From Prochlorococcus marinus XMU1404 (GTDB taxonomy: Bacteria > Cyanobacteriota > Cyanobacteriia > PCC-6307 > Cyanobiaceae), in assembly GCF_017696175.1 (NCBI RefSeq), contig NZ_JAAORE010000001.1:372001-436000 (forward strand): a stretch of DNA of 64,000 nt. Reading direction: 5' to 3'. The notes beneath the pieces are model-generated. The model did no database searches, had not been told where the DNA came from, and was given only the letters and a program-made list of their open reading frames with translations. Both the position numbers and the translations under genes were made by a program. Each line of letters opens with the position of its first letter. The first letter of the stretch is position 1. Below are positions 45,740 through 55,302 of this stretch, one piece after another.

Positions 45740-47056
45740 TTGAGCATAGGATATTTACAAAGAAAAGCAGCTTGGGAAATTTTATTAAAAGTTAGTTATG
45801 GTGATTTTTCTGAACATGCCCTTGAAAAGGTTTTGAGAAATTATCGATTTAATCCTCTTGATATAGCTTTTATTACTGAATTATCTTTTGGATGTATAAG
45901 GTATAGAAAATTTCTTGATCTTTGGACGGATCATACTTCAAAAATTACTCATAAAAAACAGCCTCCAAAATTAAGATGGCTTTTACATATAGGTTTATAT
46001 CAACTTTTGAAAATGGATAAAGTTCCATTTCCTGCCGCTATCTCTACCACTGTAGAAGTAGCTAAAAAAACAGATTTAAATGGTTTATCAGGAACTGTAA
46101 ATGCGATATTGAGAAATGCGTCAAGAAAATTAGAACAAGAAACTTTTCCGGAAATACCCTCTGATAGAAAAGAAAGAATTTCATACCTTGAATCATTACC
46201 ATTATGGCTTGTGAATGATCTTTATAAATGGGTAGGTAATAGCGTGGGAGAAAATATCGTTAAGGCATTTAATAAAAAACCTTCAATTGATTTGAGAATT
46301 AACCAACTGAAAACTAATTCAGAAGAATTTTTGGAAATACTGCATGAAAATAAATTTGATGCCGAAATTATAGAAAATTTAAATAACGCTATTACTTTAA
46401 AATCTAATCCGAGATCTATTCAAAACTTACCAGGCTATATTGATGGACTTTGGACAATTCAAGATAGATCTTCTCAGTGGGTAGCACCTCTTTTAAATCC
46501 AAAAGAAGGTGAAAAGATTTTAGATGCATGTGCAGCGCCAGGTAGTAAGTCTACCCACCTAGCAGAATTATCAAATGATAGTGCTGAGATATTGGCTGTA
46601 GATAGATCAGAAAAAAGATTGAAAATACTTCAATCAAATTTAAAGAGGTTAAATCTTAAATCTGTAAAAACCCTAAAGGCTGATGCATCGAGTTTGATTG
46701 AATTGAATCCTAATTTTGTGTCTTATTTTGATAAGATCCTTTTAGATGCTCCTTGTTCTGGTATTGGAACTCTGTCAAGAAATCCAGATTCTAGATGGTC
46801 TTTAAGTAAAGAAAAAATAAAATCATTAACTTTATTGCAGGAAAAACTTTTAGAGAGTATTTTTCCTCTTTTGAAAAAAGATGGAACTTTAGTTTATTCA
46901 ACTTGTACTATCTGTCCTGATGAAAATAATTTATTAATTGAACGATTTATTGAAAAAAATAAAGCTTTAGAATTGGTTAGCCAAAAGCAAATTTTACCTA
47001 GTTTAGACTATTCTGGTGATGGATTTTATTCTGCAATCATTTCTTACAAATCTTAA
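45740..47056 (+). CDS. rsmB: 16S rRNA (cytosine-967-C5)-methyltransferase
   Basis: The 438-residue protein has an N-terminal NusB-like RNA-binding domain (about 1-140) and a SAM domain. 'DACAAPGSKSTHLAE' is the SAM loop, and the two Cys are in 'LDAPCSGIGTLSRNPD' and 'STCTICPDENN'. It methylates C967 of 16S rRNA. It starts with TTG. It ends nine bases from the convergent penicillin-binding protein gene. Confidence 0.94.
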   Translation: MSIGYLQRKAAWEILLKVSYGDFSEHALEKVLRNYRFNPLDIAFITELSFGCIRYRKFLDLWTDHTSKITHKKQPPKLRWLLHIGLYQLLKMDKVPFPAAISTTVEVAKKTDLNGLSGTVNAILRNASRKLEQETFPEIPSDRKERISYLESLPLWLVNDLYKWVGNSVGENIVKAFNKKPSIDLRINQLKTNSEEFLEILHENKFDAEIIENLNNAITLKSNPRSIQNLPGYIDGLWTIQDRSSQWVAPLLNPKEGEKILDACAAPGSKSTHLAELSNDSAEILAVDRSEKRLKILQSNLKRLNLKSVKTLKADASSLIELNPNFVSYFDKILLDAPCSGIGTLSRNPDSRWSLSKEKIKSLTLLQEKLLESIFPLLKKDGTLVYSTCTICPDENNLLIERFIEKNKALELVSQKQILPSLDYSGDGFYSAIISYKS

Positions 47057-47065
47057 AAATAAAAT

Positions 47066-48835
47066 TTATTTTTTAATTGGGATTTTATAAATTTCAGCTA
47101 TAAATATCTTCCATAAATAAGCCGCATTTCCACTAGATAATTCTGATTCTTTGTTATCGTCGTAACCTATCCAGATACCTGTTGTAAGGTTATCAAGTGA
47201 ACCAATAAACCAAAGATCTTTATTCCCATCGGATGTTCCTGTTTTTCCATAAATTTTCTTCCCTTTTATAGAGGCTGCTTTTGAAGTTCCTTCTTTTACA
47301 GATTTTTCAAGAAGTTTATTTATTTTTTTGTTTACTTTTAAATCTAATATTTTCTTGGAAATAAATTTGTTTTTCCAAATAGATTTATTATTAAGTGATT
47401 CTATATTTTCTATTATGCTAGGGCTTTGAATCTTCCCACCATTATTTATTGCAGAATATGCATTTGTAATATTTAAAAGATTATCTCCGTAGGAACCAAT
47501 AGCTAATGATGGGAATTGCTTTAACTCTTGTTTATAACCCAGACCAAATGAATTCGCTAAATTAATAATATTTTTAGAGCCGATTTTTTTTGTTATTGAT
47601 ATTGGTACTATATTGGATGAACTTTTAAATGATTCAATCAAAGATACTGAACCTTTATATTTTTCTGAAAAATTTTTTGGGCAATAATCATCCCAGCATC
47701 TTGGTAAGTCTTCAAATTTATCAGTTAATTTTATCCCTTCTATTAATGCTGCAGCATAAGGAATAATTTTAAAAGTAGAACCTAAAGGTCTCACAGATGA
47801 AATCACTCTGTTATATTCATTAATTAATGGATCTCTGCTCGTTACCATTGTCCTGATTAGTCCTGTGTTTGATTCGATTGATAACAGAGCAAACTCAAGT
47901 TCTTTAGGTCCAACATATCTTGAAATTTTTTGGCCTTTTTCTTGCCAATCCTTATTGATAGAAGATTTAATCCTTAAAAACTTATAATCATTTTTATTTT
48001 CAATTCTTTTATCGGTTTCTTCAAGAATAAAATTTATTAGTAATTTATCATCTAAAAATTTATTAGCTGTTTGATGATTTAAGTTTATTTTCTCTTTAAT
48101 AGCTTTATTTTTATTCGCAAGAGAAATATATCCATCAATATACATTGATTCAAGAACTTTATTTCTATTTTTGATAGCTATTTCTATATTTTGATAAGGT
48201 GAATAAATTGATGGAGCTGGAGCTAATCCTGCAATTAATGCGGACTCTGATAATGTCAATTCTTCTAAAAGTTTTCCAAAATAAACTTGAGAAGCCTCGT
48301 TAACCCCGTATGCTCCTGATCCCAAATAAATATTATTTAAATATAATTTTAAAATTTGATTTTTGTCATATCTGAATTCAAGTATTAGTGATATGAATAT
48401 TTCTTTGATTTTTCTTTGAAAACTTAAATCATTATTTAGAAAAATTAATCTGGCAACTTGTTGAGTAATCGTACTTCCTCCCTCTTTAACATAACCACTT
48501 CTAATATTTTGAAAAAGGGCACGTGAAATACTTTTTAAATCTATTCCATTATGTTGATAAAATCTTTTATCCTCTGAAGATATAAAAGAATGTTTAAGAA
48601 AAGATGGAATTTTATGATTACTGTTATCTATTTCAAATTTACGGCTTAATTTGCTTAATACCTTATTGTCAGCGGATGATATTACGTAAGAATATTTGGT
48701 TGTGCGAGATCTTTTATTTTTTGATATGTCAAATTTTAATGTAGTAAATATTAGACTATAAATATAAAAAGATATTCCAGAAAAAATCAATATTGGAATT
48801 ATTAAAACAAAAGATTTGGATTTAATCTTTTGCAC
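47066..48835 (-). CDS. Class A penicillin-binding protein (transglycosylase/transpeptidase)
   Basis: This bifunctional peptidoglycan synthase has about 589 residues. An N-terminal membrane anchor is followed by the GT51 domain: 'SSEDKRFYQHNGIDL' with the catalytic Glu, 'GGSTITQQVARL' and 'RKIKEIFISLILE'. The transpeptidase domain has 'RPLGSTFKIIPY' (SxxK), 'SSNIVPI' (SxN) and 'YGKTGTSDGNKDLW' (KTG). GTG at 48835, one base after the chlG stop, is preferred over the TTG at 48844 that would overlap chlG; both are possible. Confidence 0.95.
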   Translation of the reverse strand: MQKIKSKSFVLIIPILIFSGISFYIYSLIFTTLKFDISKNKRSRTTKYSYVISSADNKVLSKLSRKFEIDNSNHKIPSFLKHSFISSEDKRFYQHNGIDLKSISRALFQNIRSGYVKEGGSTITQQVARLIFLNNDLSFQRKIKEIFISLILEFRYDKNQILKLYLNNIYLGSGAYGVNEASQVYFGKLLEELTLSESALIAGLAPAPSIYSPYQNIEIAIKNRNKVLESMYIDGYISLANKNKAIKEKINLNHQTANKFLDDKLLINFILEETDKRIENKNDYKFLRIKSSINKDWQEKGQKISRYVGPKELEFALLSIESNTGLIRTMVTSRDPLINEYNRVISSVRPLGSTFKIIPYAAALIEGIKLTDKFEDLPRCWDDYCPKNFSEKYKGSVSLIESFKSSSNIVPISITKKIGSKNIINLANSFGLGYKQELKQFPSLAIGSYGDNLLNITNAYSAINNGGKIQSPSIIENIESLNNKSIWKNKFISKKILDLKVNKKINKLLEKSVKEGTSKAASIKGKKIYGKTGTSDGNKDLWFIGSLDNLTTGIWIGYDDNKESELSSGNAAYLWKIFIAEIYKIPIKK

Positions 48836-48836
48836 C

Positions 48837-49784
48837 TTAAGCAACTAAAAAACTATGTCCTATAGCTAAAGCTGTAACTAACATTCCAGTTATCAGAAAC
48901 GGTTGGGCACTTGCTTGATATTTAACATCAAACTTTAGAGGATCTCTTAGCAACCACATATCTTGAAATGTGATTTGTGGAATTACCAATAAAACCAAAA
49001 TTACAGAGGCTAAATGTTGACCAATAATGACTAATACTACAACCATTGCTAATTGAAAAATGTCAATCAGTCCAGCACTTATTCTACTTGCATTTTTAAT
49101 TCCAAATACTACCGGTAAAGAGTTCAAGCCAAGCTTTGAGTCTCCTTCAACGCTTTTGAAATCATTAATAACAGCAATACCAAGTCCAGATAGGCTATAG
49201 GCTAGTGTTAGTAATGCCGTCACAATAGTTAATTTCCCAAACAAGGCTTGTCCTGCCCACCAAGGTAAAGCTATATATGATGCGCCTAATGCATAATTTC
49301 CAAGCCAACCATTTTGCTTTAATTTAAGAGGTGGAGCGGAATATATATAACTAACAAAAGAACCTCCTAATGCTAAAAGTAAGACGGAGGGAAAGTTATG
49401 TTTAGCATATAAATCTAAAAGAAAAGCAACTATTAGGCCTGCAATAAGTAATACCCAGATTTGAATTTTTACATCTTTAATTGAAATTTTTCCAGAAGGA
49501 ATTGGTCTGTTTGGTTCGTTAATTGCGTCAATTTCTTTATCAAAAAAATCATTTATGGTTTGTGTATAACCTGCCAGAAGTGGACCACTCATTAACATGC
49601 ATGCTAATGAAGCTAAAACATTACTAAATGTCCATTCAAAATTTCCACTTGCGGCCGCTCCACAAATAACACCCCATATCAAAGGGATCCACGTAATTGG
49701 CTTCATTAACTGTATACGAAGTTTCCATATACTTGATGTTTCAGAAGCACCCTTAATTCCTAATAGTTGTTTTGGATCATTCAC
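48837..49784 (-). CDS. chlG: Chlorophyll synthase
   Basis: ChlG attaches the phytyl/geranylgeranyl tail to chlorophyllide in the thylakoid or plasma membrane. The 315-residue UbiA-family prenyltransferase has the Asp-rich prenyl-diphosphate motif 'NDFFDKEIDAINEPNRP', a second 'NDFKSVEGDSKLG' site and about eight transmembrane helices. Start ATG lies eight bases after petP. In Prochlorococcus the products are divinyl chlorophylls. Confidence 0.97.
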   Translation of the reverse strand: MNDPKQLLGIKGASETSSIWKLRIQLMKPITWIPLIWGVICGAAASGNFEWTFSNVLASLACMLMSGPLLAGYTQTINDFFDKEIDAINEPNRPIPSGKISIKDVKIQIWVLLIAGLIVAFLLDLYAKHNFPSVLLLALGGSFVSYIYSAPPLKLKQNGWLGNYALGASYIALPWWAGQALFGKLTIVTALLTLAYSLSGLGIAVINDFKSVEGDSKLGLNSLPVVFGIKNASRISAGLIDIFQLAMVVVLVIIGQHLASVILVLLVIPQITFQDMWLLRDPLKFDVKYQASAQPFLITGMLVTALAIGHSFLVA

Positions 49785-49792
49785 TGTACTCT

Positions 49793-50017
49793 TTAACCTT
49801 TCTCAATTTCTTCTGGGAAAAACCAGTTTTGCTCACCATTCTGAAATTTTGCCGTGATTCCAATACTCCTGCCGTCTGTCATTTTATAGCCTGTTATTAC
49901 GGCTTTAGGATTAGATGATATTTGATCAATTAATTTACCTGGTAGTCTATCTTTTACTTTGTTAATGTTAATTTTAATTTTACTACCGATTTTGGGTAAT
50001 AATTTTGTTTCAGCCAT
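49793..50017 (-). CDS. petP: Cytochrome b6f-associated protein PetP (DUF2862)
   Basis: The 74-residue SH3-like protein has 'IGSKIKININKVKDRLPGKL', 'AVITGYKMTDGRSIGITAKF' and 'NWFFPEEIE'. This is the DUF2862/PetP family described as a peripheral cytochrome b6f subunit affecting electron flow. It is first in a petP-chlG-pbp run, divergent from hisF. Confidence 0.85.
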   Translation of the reverse strand: MAETKLLPKIGSKIKININKVKDRLPGKLIDQISSNPKAVITGYKMTDGRSIGITAKFQNGEQNWFFPEEIEKG

Positions 50018-50076
50018 AAGAGGTAAAATAGAAGCTATTATGCAAGATTAACAGCATTTGGACAATTTTTACTAAA

Positions 50077-50847
50077 ATGGTAGCTCTTCGTTTAATTCCT
50101 TGTTTAGATGTAGCCAATGGAAGAGTGGTTAAAGGTGTAAATTTTGTTAACTTGAGAGACTCTGGTGATCCTGTTGAATTGGCTTGTAGGTATTCTGATG
50201 AAGGTGCAGATGAATTAGTATTTTTAGATATTAGAGCTAGTGTGGAAAATAGGAATACATTAATTGACCTTGTTTCTAGGACAGCAGAATCAGTAAAAAT
50301 CCCTTTTACGGTGGGTGGAGGTATAGATTCTGTTTCTTCTATTAATGATCTTTTAAGAGCAGGGGCGGACAAAGTTAGTTTGAATTCCTCAGCCGTTAAA
50401 AATCCTGATTTAATTTCTAAAAGTTCTAGAGAATTTGGTACACAATGCATCGTGATTGCAATTGATGCAAGAAGGAAAGTTAATAAGGTTGACGAATGGG
50501 AGGTATATGTAAAAGGAGGGCGAGAAAATACTGGTATAGATGTATTAAGTTGGGCAAAGAAAGTTGAGGAATTAGGTGCGGGGGAAATATTGCTAACTTC
50601 AATGGATGGCGATGGAACGCAGAATGGTTATGATTTAGATCTGACTGAATCTGTCACCAAAATTGTTAACATCCCAGTAATCGCTTCTGGAGGAGCAGGC
50701 TCTTTAGAAGATATATATGATGTTTTCAAAGAAGGCAGGGCATCAGCAGCACTTTTAGCATCATTACTTCATGATAGGAAACTTACTTTACAAGAAATAA
50801 AAACTTTCCTCCTTGAAAAAAAACTTCCAATTAGACCATATGAATAA
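50077..50847 (+). CDS. hisF: Imidazole glycerol phosphate synthase subunit HisF
   Basis: The 256-residue TIM barrel makes imidazole glycerol phosphate and AICAR from PRFAR with ammonia from HisH. The catalytic Asp is in '[13 protein letters not shown]' and the second in '[14 protein letters not shown]'; '[13 protein letters not shown]' is the phosphate site. The gene stands apart from other his genes, as is common in cyanobacteria. menG follows 36 bases later. Confidence 0.97.
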   Translation: MVALRLIPCLDVANGRVVKGVNFVNLRDSGDPVELACRYSDEGADELVFLDIRASVENRNTLIDLVSRTAESVKIPFTVGGGIDSVSSINDLLRAGADKVSLNSSAVKNPDLISKSSREFGTQCIVIAIDARRKVNKVDEWEVYVKGGRENTGIDVLSWAKKVEELGAGEILLTSMDGDGTQNGYDLDLTESVTKIVNIPVIASGGAGSLEDIYDVFKEGRASAALLASLLHDRKLTLQEIKTFLLEKKLPIRPYE

Positions 50848-50883
50848 AGTTTAAATTTATCCCAGAAAGAAAGTACTTTAAAA

Positions 50884-51585
50884 ATGAAATTCACAAAAAC
50901 TATCGAAGTCAAAAATATATTTAATAGAATTTCTTATAAATATGACTTTTTAAATAATCTACTAAGTTTTGGACTCCACAAATTATGGAAAAGGAAATTA
51001 GTTGATTTATTAGAACCCTTAAATGGTGAAGATTGGGCTGATTTATGCTGTGGAACTGGAGATTTGGCATTCTTAATTTCTGAGAGAGTAAGTCCAAGGG
51101 GCTCAATTACTGGGATTGACAGTGCCAAGCAAATTTTAAATATTGCAAAGAAAAAATCAAAGATTAAAAAAAATAAATTCATTAAATGGGTAATTAAAGA
51201 TGTTTTAGAAATTAATGATTATTCGAAAAATTTTGATGGGATTTGTATGTCATATGGATTAAGAAACTTGAATAATGTTGAAGAAGGAATGAAAAAAGTT
51301 TTTTATCTTTTGAAGGATAAAGGAAGGGCAGGATTCTTGGATTTTAATCATTCAACAAAAAATTCTATATCTAATATTTTTCAGACAATATATTTGAGGC
51401 TTGTAGTTGTGACCATTTCGCGTCTTTTTAGTTTAAGTCCAGAGTACGCATATATTGAAAAAAGCATTAGTAATTTTCCAAAGAAAAATGAGCTCATAAA
51501 AATTGCTAAGGATATTGGATTTAAAAAAGCTGAATATAGAACTGTTTTTTTTGGTCAGATGGGAATATTAATTTTAGCTAAATAA
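50884..51585 (+). CDS. menG: Demethylphylloquinone methyltransferase (MenG/UbiE family)
   Basis: The 233-residue SAM enzyme has 'NRISYKYDFLNNLLSFGLHKLW', 'WADLCCGTGDLAFL' as the SAM loop and 'GLRNLNNVEEGMKKVFYLL'. In cyanobacteria the family performs the last methylation of phylloquinone, used by photosystem I. Convergent with the DciA-like gene six bases away. Confidence 0.92.
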   Translation: MKFTKTIEVKNIFNRISYKYDFLNNLLSFGLHKLWKRKLVDLLEPLNGEDWADLCCGTGDLAFLISERVSPRGSITGIDSAKQILNIAKKKSKIKKNKFIKWVIKDVLEINDYSKNFDGICMSYGLRNLNNVEEGMKKVFYLLKDKGRAGFLDFNHSTKNSISNIFQTIYLRLVVVTISRLFSLSPEYAYIEKSISNFPKKNELIKIAKDIGFKKAEYRTVFFGQMGILILAK

Positions 51586-51590
51586 AGAAT

Positions 51591-52076
51591 TTAGTTGTTA
51601 ACTTTTCTCCAACAAAAAGAACACTTTCCCCAACGTTTGATTTCACCCTGGGGAGTTGGGGAATTACAGACAGTACAAATGCACATATTATTTTGATAGA
51701 TTCTGCTTGGATGCTTAGCCCAAACTGTCTTTGCATTAGTTGCTTGAAAATTTTTATTTTTAAGTTCATAATTTTGTATTATTTTTATTTCATTTAAAGT
51801 TATTCCAATGTTCTCGATTCTTTCTATTAATTTATGCTTGTTGTAGATTAGAGCTTGACGCCACTGAGGATGATTTACTGCAATAGTAAGTATTTTTTTT
51901 TCAATATTTAATGGTTTGCATTCTTGAAATAGTCCTATACCGATTAAGTCCTTCCAGTTTTCGTTGATTTTAGAAAGTTTATTTAAGTCCCCCCATGATT
52001 TTTTGAAATTTTCAAGACAATTTTTTAATGGGTGTGGATTCCTTCTATTCAATATTGGCAAATACTTTTTGTCCAA
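51591..52076 (-). CDS. dciA: DciA-family helicase loader (DUF721) with C-terminal zinc ribbon
   Basis: The 161-residue protein has an N-terminal DUF721/DciA domain (about 15-95: 'WKDLIGIGLFQECKPLNIEKK', 'LTIAVNHPQWRQAL' and 'IERI'). A separate C-terminal domain has C-T-V-C and C-S-F-C pairs (about 133-155), a likely zinc ribbon. DciA loads DnaB in most bacteria lacking DnaC. The start is TTG. The zinc ribbon is a cyanobacterial addition, and its role is unknown. Confidence 0.8.
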   Translation of the reverse strand: MDKKYLPILNRRNPHPLKNCLENFKKSWGDLNKLSKINENWKDLIGIGLFQECKPLNIEKKILTIAVNHPQWRQALIYNKHKLIERIENIGITLNEIKIIQNYELKNKNFQATNAKTVWAKHPSRIYQNNMCICTVCNSPTPQGEIKRWGKCSFCWRKVNN

Positions 52077-52151
52077 TTTGTAAAATTTACTTATTAAGAC
52101 TAAAGTTAATCTAATCTTTTAAAAGATGCTCGTTGTTTTAATAAAGAATTT

Positions 52152-52901
52152 GTGAAAGTTATTGGATCTGCAGCTAAGACAGTTTTTTATTTAAAAAAAA
52201 TTCAGGGTCAACATCCAAATTGGAGTCTTCATTACAAAATAAAATGCAAAAGTACAGAAAATGAGCTAACCAACTTGCTTAGATATGCTGAAATAAAGAG
52301 AAACCAGCCAGTAGCGATAATTGCAAGAGAACAGTTCTCAGGTTTTGGCCAAAATTCAAAAACTTGGGTTTCTCCAAAAGGAGGGATTTGGTTAAGTGCA
52401 GCTTACCCAATATTTTCAAAAGAATTTAAAAGCCAAATTTTTAATTTGTCTTTAGGAATTAAGATATGTGAAATGCTTAAACAAGAAAATATAAATGTTT
52501 GTTTGAAATGGCCAAATGATATTTTTATTGGATCAAAAAAGTTGATTGGATTTTTACCGAAGGTGATAACAAGAGGTAATGAAATTACCTACGTAAGAGT
52601 AGGACTTGGCATGAATGTTTTAAATTACACTCCATCAGAAGGAACTTCATTATCAAAAGTACTACAAACTAAGAATATAAATCAATATTATTGGACAGCA
52701 AAAGTTCTTAAAGCTTTTCATGATTCAGTTGAATGTAATAGTAATAAAGATTATGTGATCAATTCGGCAAATAAGTTCCTCACTAAAAGATTTTTACCTA
52801 GTGGTTTTTGTTCTAATACATGGAAAATTAGAGATATTGACTCTAATGGTAATTTAAGGATTGAAAATCAAACTCAACTGAAGGTAATTACAAGATTCTG
52901 A
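52152..52901 (+). CDS. birA: Biotin--[acetyl-CoA-carboxylase] ligase
   Basis: The 249-residue protein carries only the catalytic domain, without the HTH repressor domain of E. coli BirA. 'IAREQFSGFGQNSKTWVSPKGG' is the biotinyl-AMP loop and 'LKWPNDIFIGSKKLIGFL' the substrate strand. It biotinylates the acetyl-CoA carboxylase carrier protein. It starts with GTG and ends two bases from the convergent ABC gene. Confidence 0.92.
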   Translation: MKVIGSAAKTVFYLKKIQGQHPNWSLHYKIKCKSTENELTNLLRYAEIKRNQPVAIIAREQFSGFGQNSKTWVSPKGGIWLSAAYPIFSKEFKSQIFNLSLGIKICEMLKQENINVCLKWPNDIFIGSKKLIGFLPKVITRGNEITYVRVGLGMNVLNYTPSEGTSLSKVLQTKNINQYYWTAKVLKAFHDSVECNSNKDYVINSANKFLTKRFLPSGFCSNTWKIRDIDSNGNLRIENQTQLKVITRF

Positions 52902-52903
52902 AT

Positions 52904-53590
52904 TTAATTAACTTTTAATTCAACTATTCTTCCATCCTTGAATTTGGCAACTTTTTTTGCGCGATTTGCAACTTCATTTTCATGCGTAACTAAAACAATA
53001 GTTATTCCGGATTCATGCAGTTTGTCAAAAAGATCTAGTACATCTTCAGTTGTTTTTGAATCTAGTGCGCCAGTAGGTTCGTCTGCCAATAATATTGCAG
53101 GGTTATTGATAATAGCCCTAGCAATAGCTACTCGTTGTTGTTGACCTCCTGATAATTGGTTAGGGCGATTATTCATTCTTTCAGAAAGGCCAACTTTCTC
53201 TAAAGCACTTTTACCTTGCTCTAATCTTTGCTCAGGCTCAATACCAGCATAAATCATCGGTAAAATTACGTTTTCAAGTGCTGTTGCATCTGAAAGAAGA
53301 TGAAATTGTTGAAAAACAAAGCCTAATTTTTGGTTTCTTACCTCCGCTAGCTCATCATCAGATAATTTCTCAACAGGGATACCATTTAATTTATAAACAC
53401 CTTCAGATGGTCTATCTAGACATCCAATAATATTCATTGCTGTACTTTTACCTGAGCCACTTGCTCCCATTACAGCTAAATAGTCACCTTTAAAAATTTC
53501 TAAATTAATGCTGTCTAAGGCTTTAACAGTTAGATCATCTTTCCCGTATGTTTTAGATATTCTTTCTAAACTTGCGATTTTCTTAGACAT
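52904..53590 (-). CDS. LolD/DevA/MacB-type ABC transporter ATPase
   Basis: The 228-residue ATPase has Walker A 'GASGSGKSTAMNIIG', Q-loop 'FVFQQFHLL', signature 'LSGGQQQRVAIARAI', Walker B 'ILLADEPTGALD' and H-loop 'VLVTHE'. In cyanobacteria the nearest relatives are DevA-type exporter ATPases. The permease partner is not adjacent. It lies 16 bases after ndhB, possibly in the same transcript. Confidence 0.93.
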   Translation of the reverse strand: MSKKIASLERISKTYGKDDLTVKALDSINLEIFKGDYLAVMGASGSGKSTAMNIIGCLDRPSEGVYKLNGIPVEKLSDDELAEVRNQKLGFVFQQFHLLSDATALENVILPMIYAGIEPEQRLEQGKSALEKVGLSERMNNRPNQLSGGQQQRVAIARAIINNPAILLADEPTGALDSKTTEDVLDLFDKLHESGITIVLVTHENEVANRAKKVAKFKDGRIVELKVN

Positions 53591-53606
53591 TTCTTGAACT
53601 ATTCTT

Positions 53607-55127
53607 CTAAGTAATATTGTTTGTTATGGCCAGAATATCTTGTAAAAAAGGAGTTTCTGAAACTGCTGTGTTAGCTAATTTAAAAAGAGGATTAGAAAGG
53701 ATTCCTCCAAGAGCTGTTACCGCCACGCAAGTATAAAGCGCAATTCTCAATGGAGGTAAACCTACAATTCCCCAATTAATTTCAGGATATGATTTGACTA
53801 TTTCTGAAGCTTCCTGTGGTTCTTTAACTACCATCATTTTTATCACTGAAATGTAGTAATAAATAGAAATTACTGAAGTTACAAGTCCAACTATTACTAA
53901 TAGGTATTGATGATTCGCCCAACCAGCAAAGAATAAATATATCTTTCCAAAAAATCCCAACATTGGAGGTAAACCTCCAAGAGAAAGAAGACATAGGCTT
54001 AATCCTAGGGTAATGAGAGGATCTTTTTGGTAAAGTCCTGAGTAATCAAGAATTCTGTCAGAACCGGTTCTTAGAGAGAAAAGTATTACACAAGAAAAAG
54101 CACCTAAATTCATAAACAAATATGCAGCTAAATATAAAACAGCCGCCGATAAACCATCTTGAGTCCCAGATACTATTCCAATCATTACAAATCCAGCTTG
54201 TCCAATAGAACTGTAAGCTAACATCCTTTTCATTGAGGTTTGAGCAAGGGCTACAACATTTCCAAGAGCCATGCTCAATATGGCTAATATAGTAAATAAA
54301 AGTTTCCATTCATCATCGAAAGAAGAGAAGGTAGTGCTCAATATTCTTATCGCAAATGCAAACCCAGCTGTTTTTGACCCAACAGACAAAAAAGCCACTA
54401 CAGGTGTAGGTGATCCCTCATACACATCTGGAGTCCATTGATGAAAAGGAACTGCAGCGATTTTAAAAGCAACGGTTGATAAGACAAATACGAGAGATAG
54501 AGAGGTAATGAATGAGGGTTTGTTTATAATCTCGGAACCAATTATTGCTAAGTTTGTAGAACCACTTAAACCATAAAGGAAAGAGGCGCCATACAAGTAG
54601 ACAGCAGCAGCCGCCGAACCAACAAGTAAATATTTTAAAGCAGCCTCTGAACTCCGTGGGTCTCTCTTGAGGTAACCAGATAGCAAATAGCTCGCAACCG
54701 ATAAAGTCTCAAGAGATATAAATAAACTAATAAGGTCAGTAGATCCACACAAAAGCATTGCACCAAGAGTTGCGGAAAGAACTATCGCTGCGAATTCGCC
54801 AATAGGACTTCCACTTTGTTCTGTATAGCGCCAACTTATAAGTAAAGAGATTAAAGTTGATAAAGATATTATTGCTCTAAATGCGATTGCTAAATTATCT
54901 GAATTAAAGGATCCAAGAAAGGCACTTTCCACTGGATTACTCCATTGCAAGGCCAAACTAACAAGAGAGCTGCCAATTGATAAATAGCAGATTATTGGTG
55001 CCCATTTTGATGCAGTTTTTTCTCCAGCTAAATCTACAAGAAGTGTCCCAACAATACCTAGTAAAATAAAAGCCTCTGGAATTATGGCTTGGGCGTTTAA
55101 ATTAATTGTAAAGATTTCGTTGGGCAC
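53607..55127 (-). CDS. ndhB: NAD(P)H-quinone oxidoreductase (NDH-1) subunit 2
   Basis: NdhB is a membrane proton-pumping subunit of the cyanobacterial NDH-1 complex used for respiration and cyclic electron flow. The 506-residue protein has about 14 transmembrane helices and conserved '[21 protein letters not shown]', '[19 protein letters not shown]' and '[11 protein letters not shown]' segments. The start is GTG. Confidence 0.97.
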   Translation of the reverse strand: MPNEIFTINLNAQAIIPEAFILLGIVGTLLVDLAGEKTASKWAPIICYLSIGSSLVSLALQWSNPVESAFLGSFNSDNLAIAFRAIISLSTLISLLISWRYTEQSGSPIGEFAAIVLSATLGAMLLCGSTDLISLFISLETLSVASYLLSGYLKRDPRSSEAALKYLLVGSAAAAVYLYGASFLYGLSGSTNLAIIGSEIINKPSFITSLSLVFVLSTVAFKIAAVPFHQWTPDVYEGSPTPVVAFLSVGSKTAGFAFAIRILSTTFSSFDDEWKLLFTILAILSMALGNVVALAQTSMKRMLAYSSIGQAGFVMIGIVSGTQDGLSAAVLYLAAYLFMNLGAFSCVILFSLRTGSDRILDYSGLYQKDPLITLGLSLCLLSLGGLPPMLGFFGKIYLFFAGWANHQYLLVIVGLVTSVISIYYYISVIKMMVVKEPQEASEIVKSYPEINWGIVGLPPLRIALYTCVAVTALGGILSNPLFKLANTAVSETPFLQDILAITNNIT

Positions 55128-55302
55128 TTTATTAAATTGGATTAAATTAGATGTTTGATTGTAAGAGTCTAAGAGTTAATCTTAACTTGATTATAATTTG
55201 TAGGTATGATTTTTGAAATTTTAAGTAGAAATTACTTGAATAACCTTCAATTAATCATAATATGCCCTTACTAAACAAATAAACCAATTTTTGAAATAAA
55301 CC

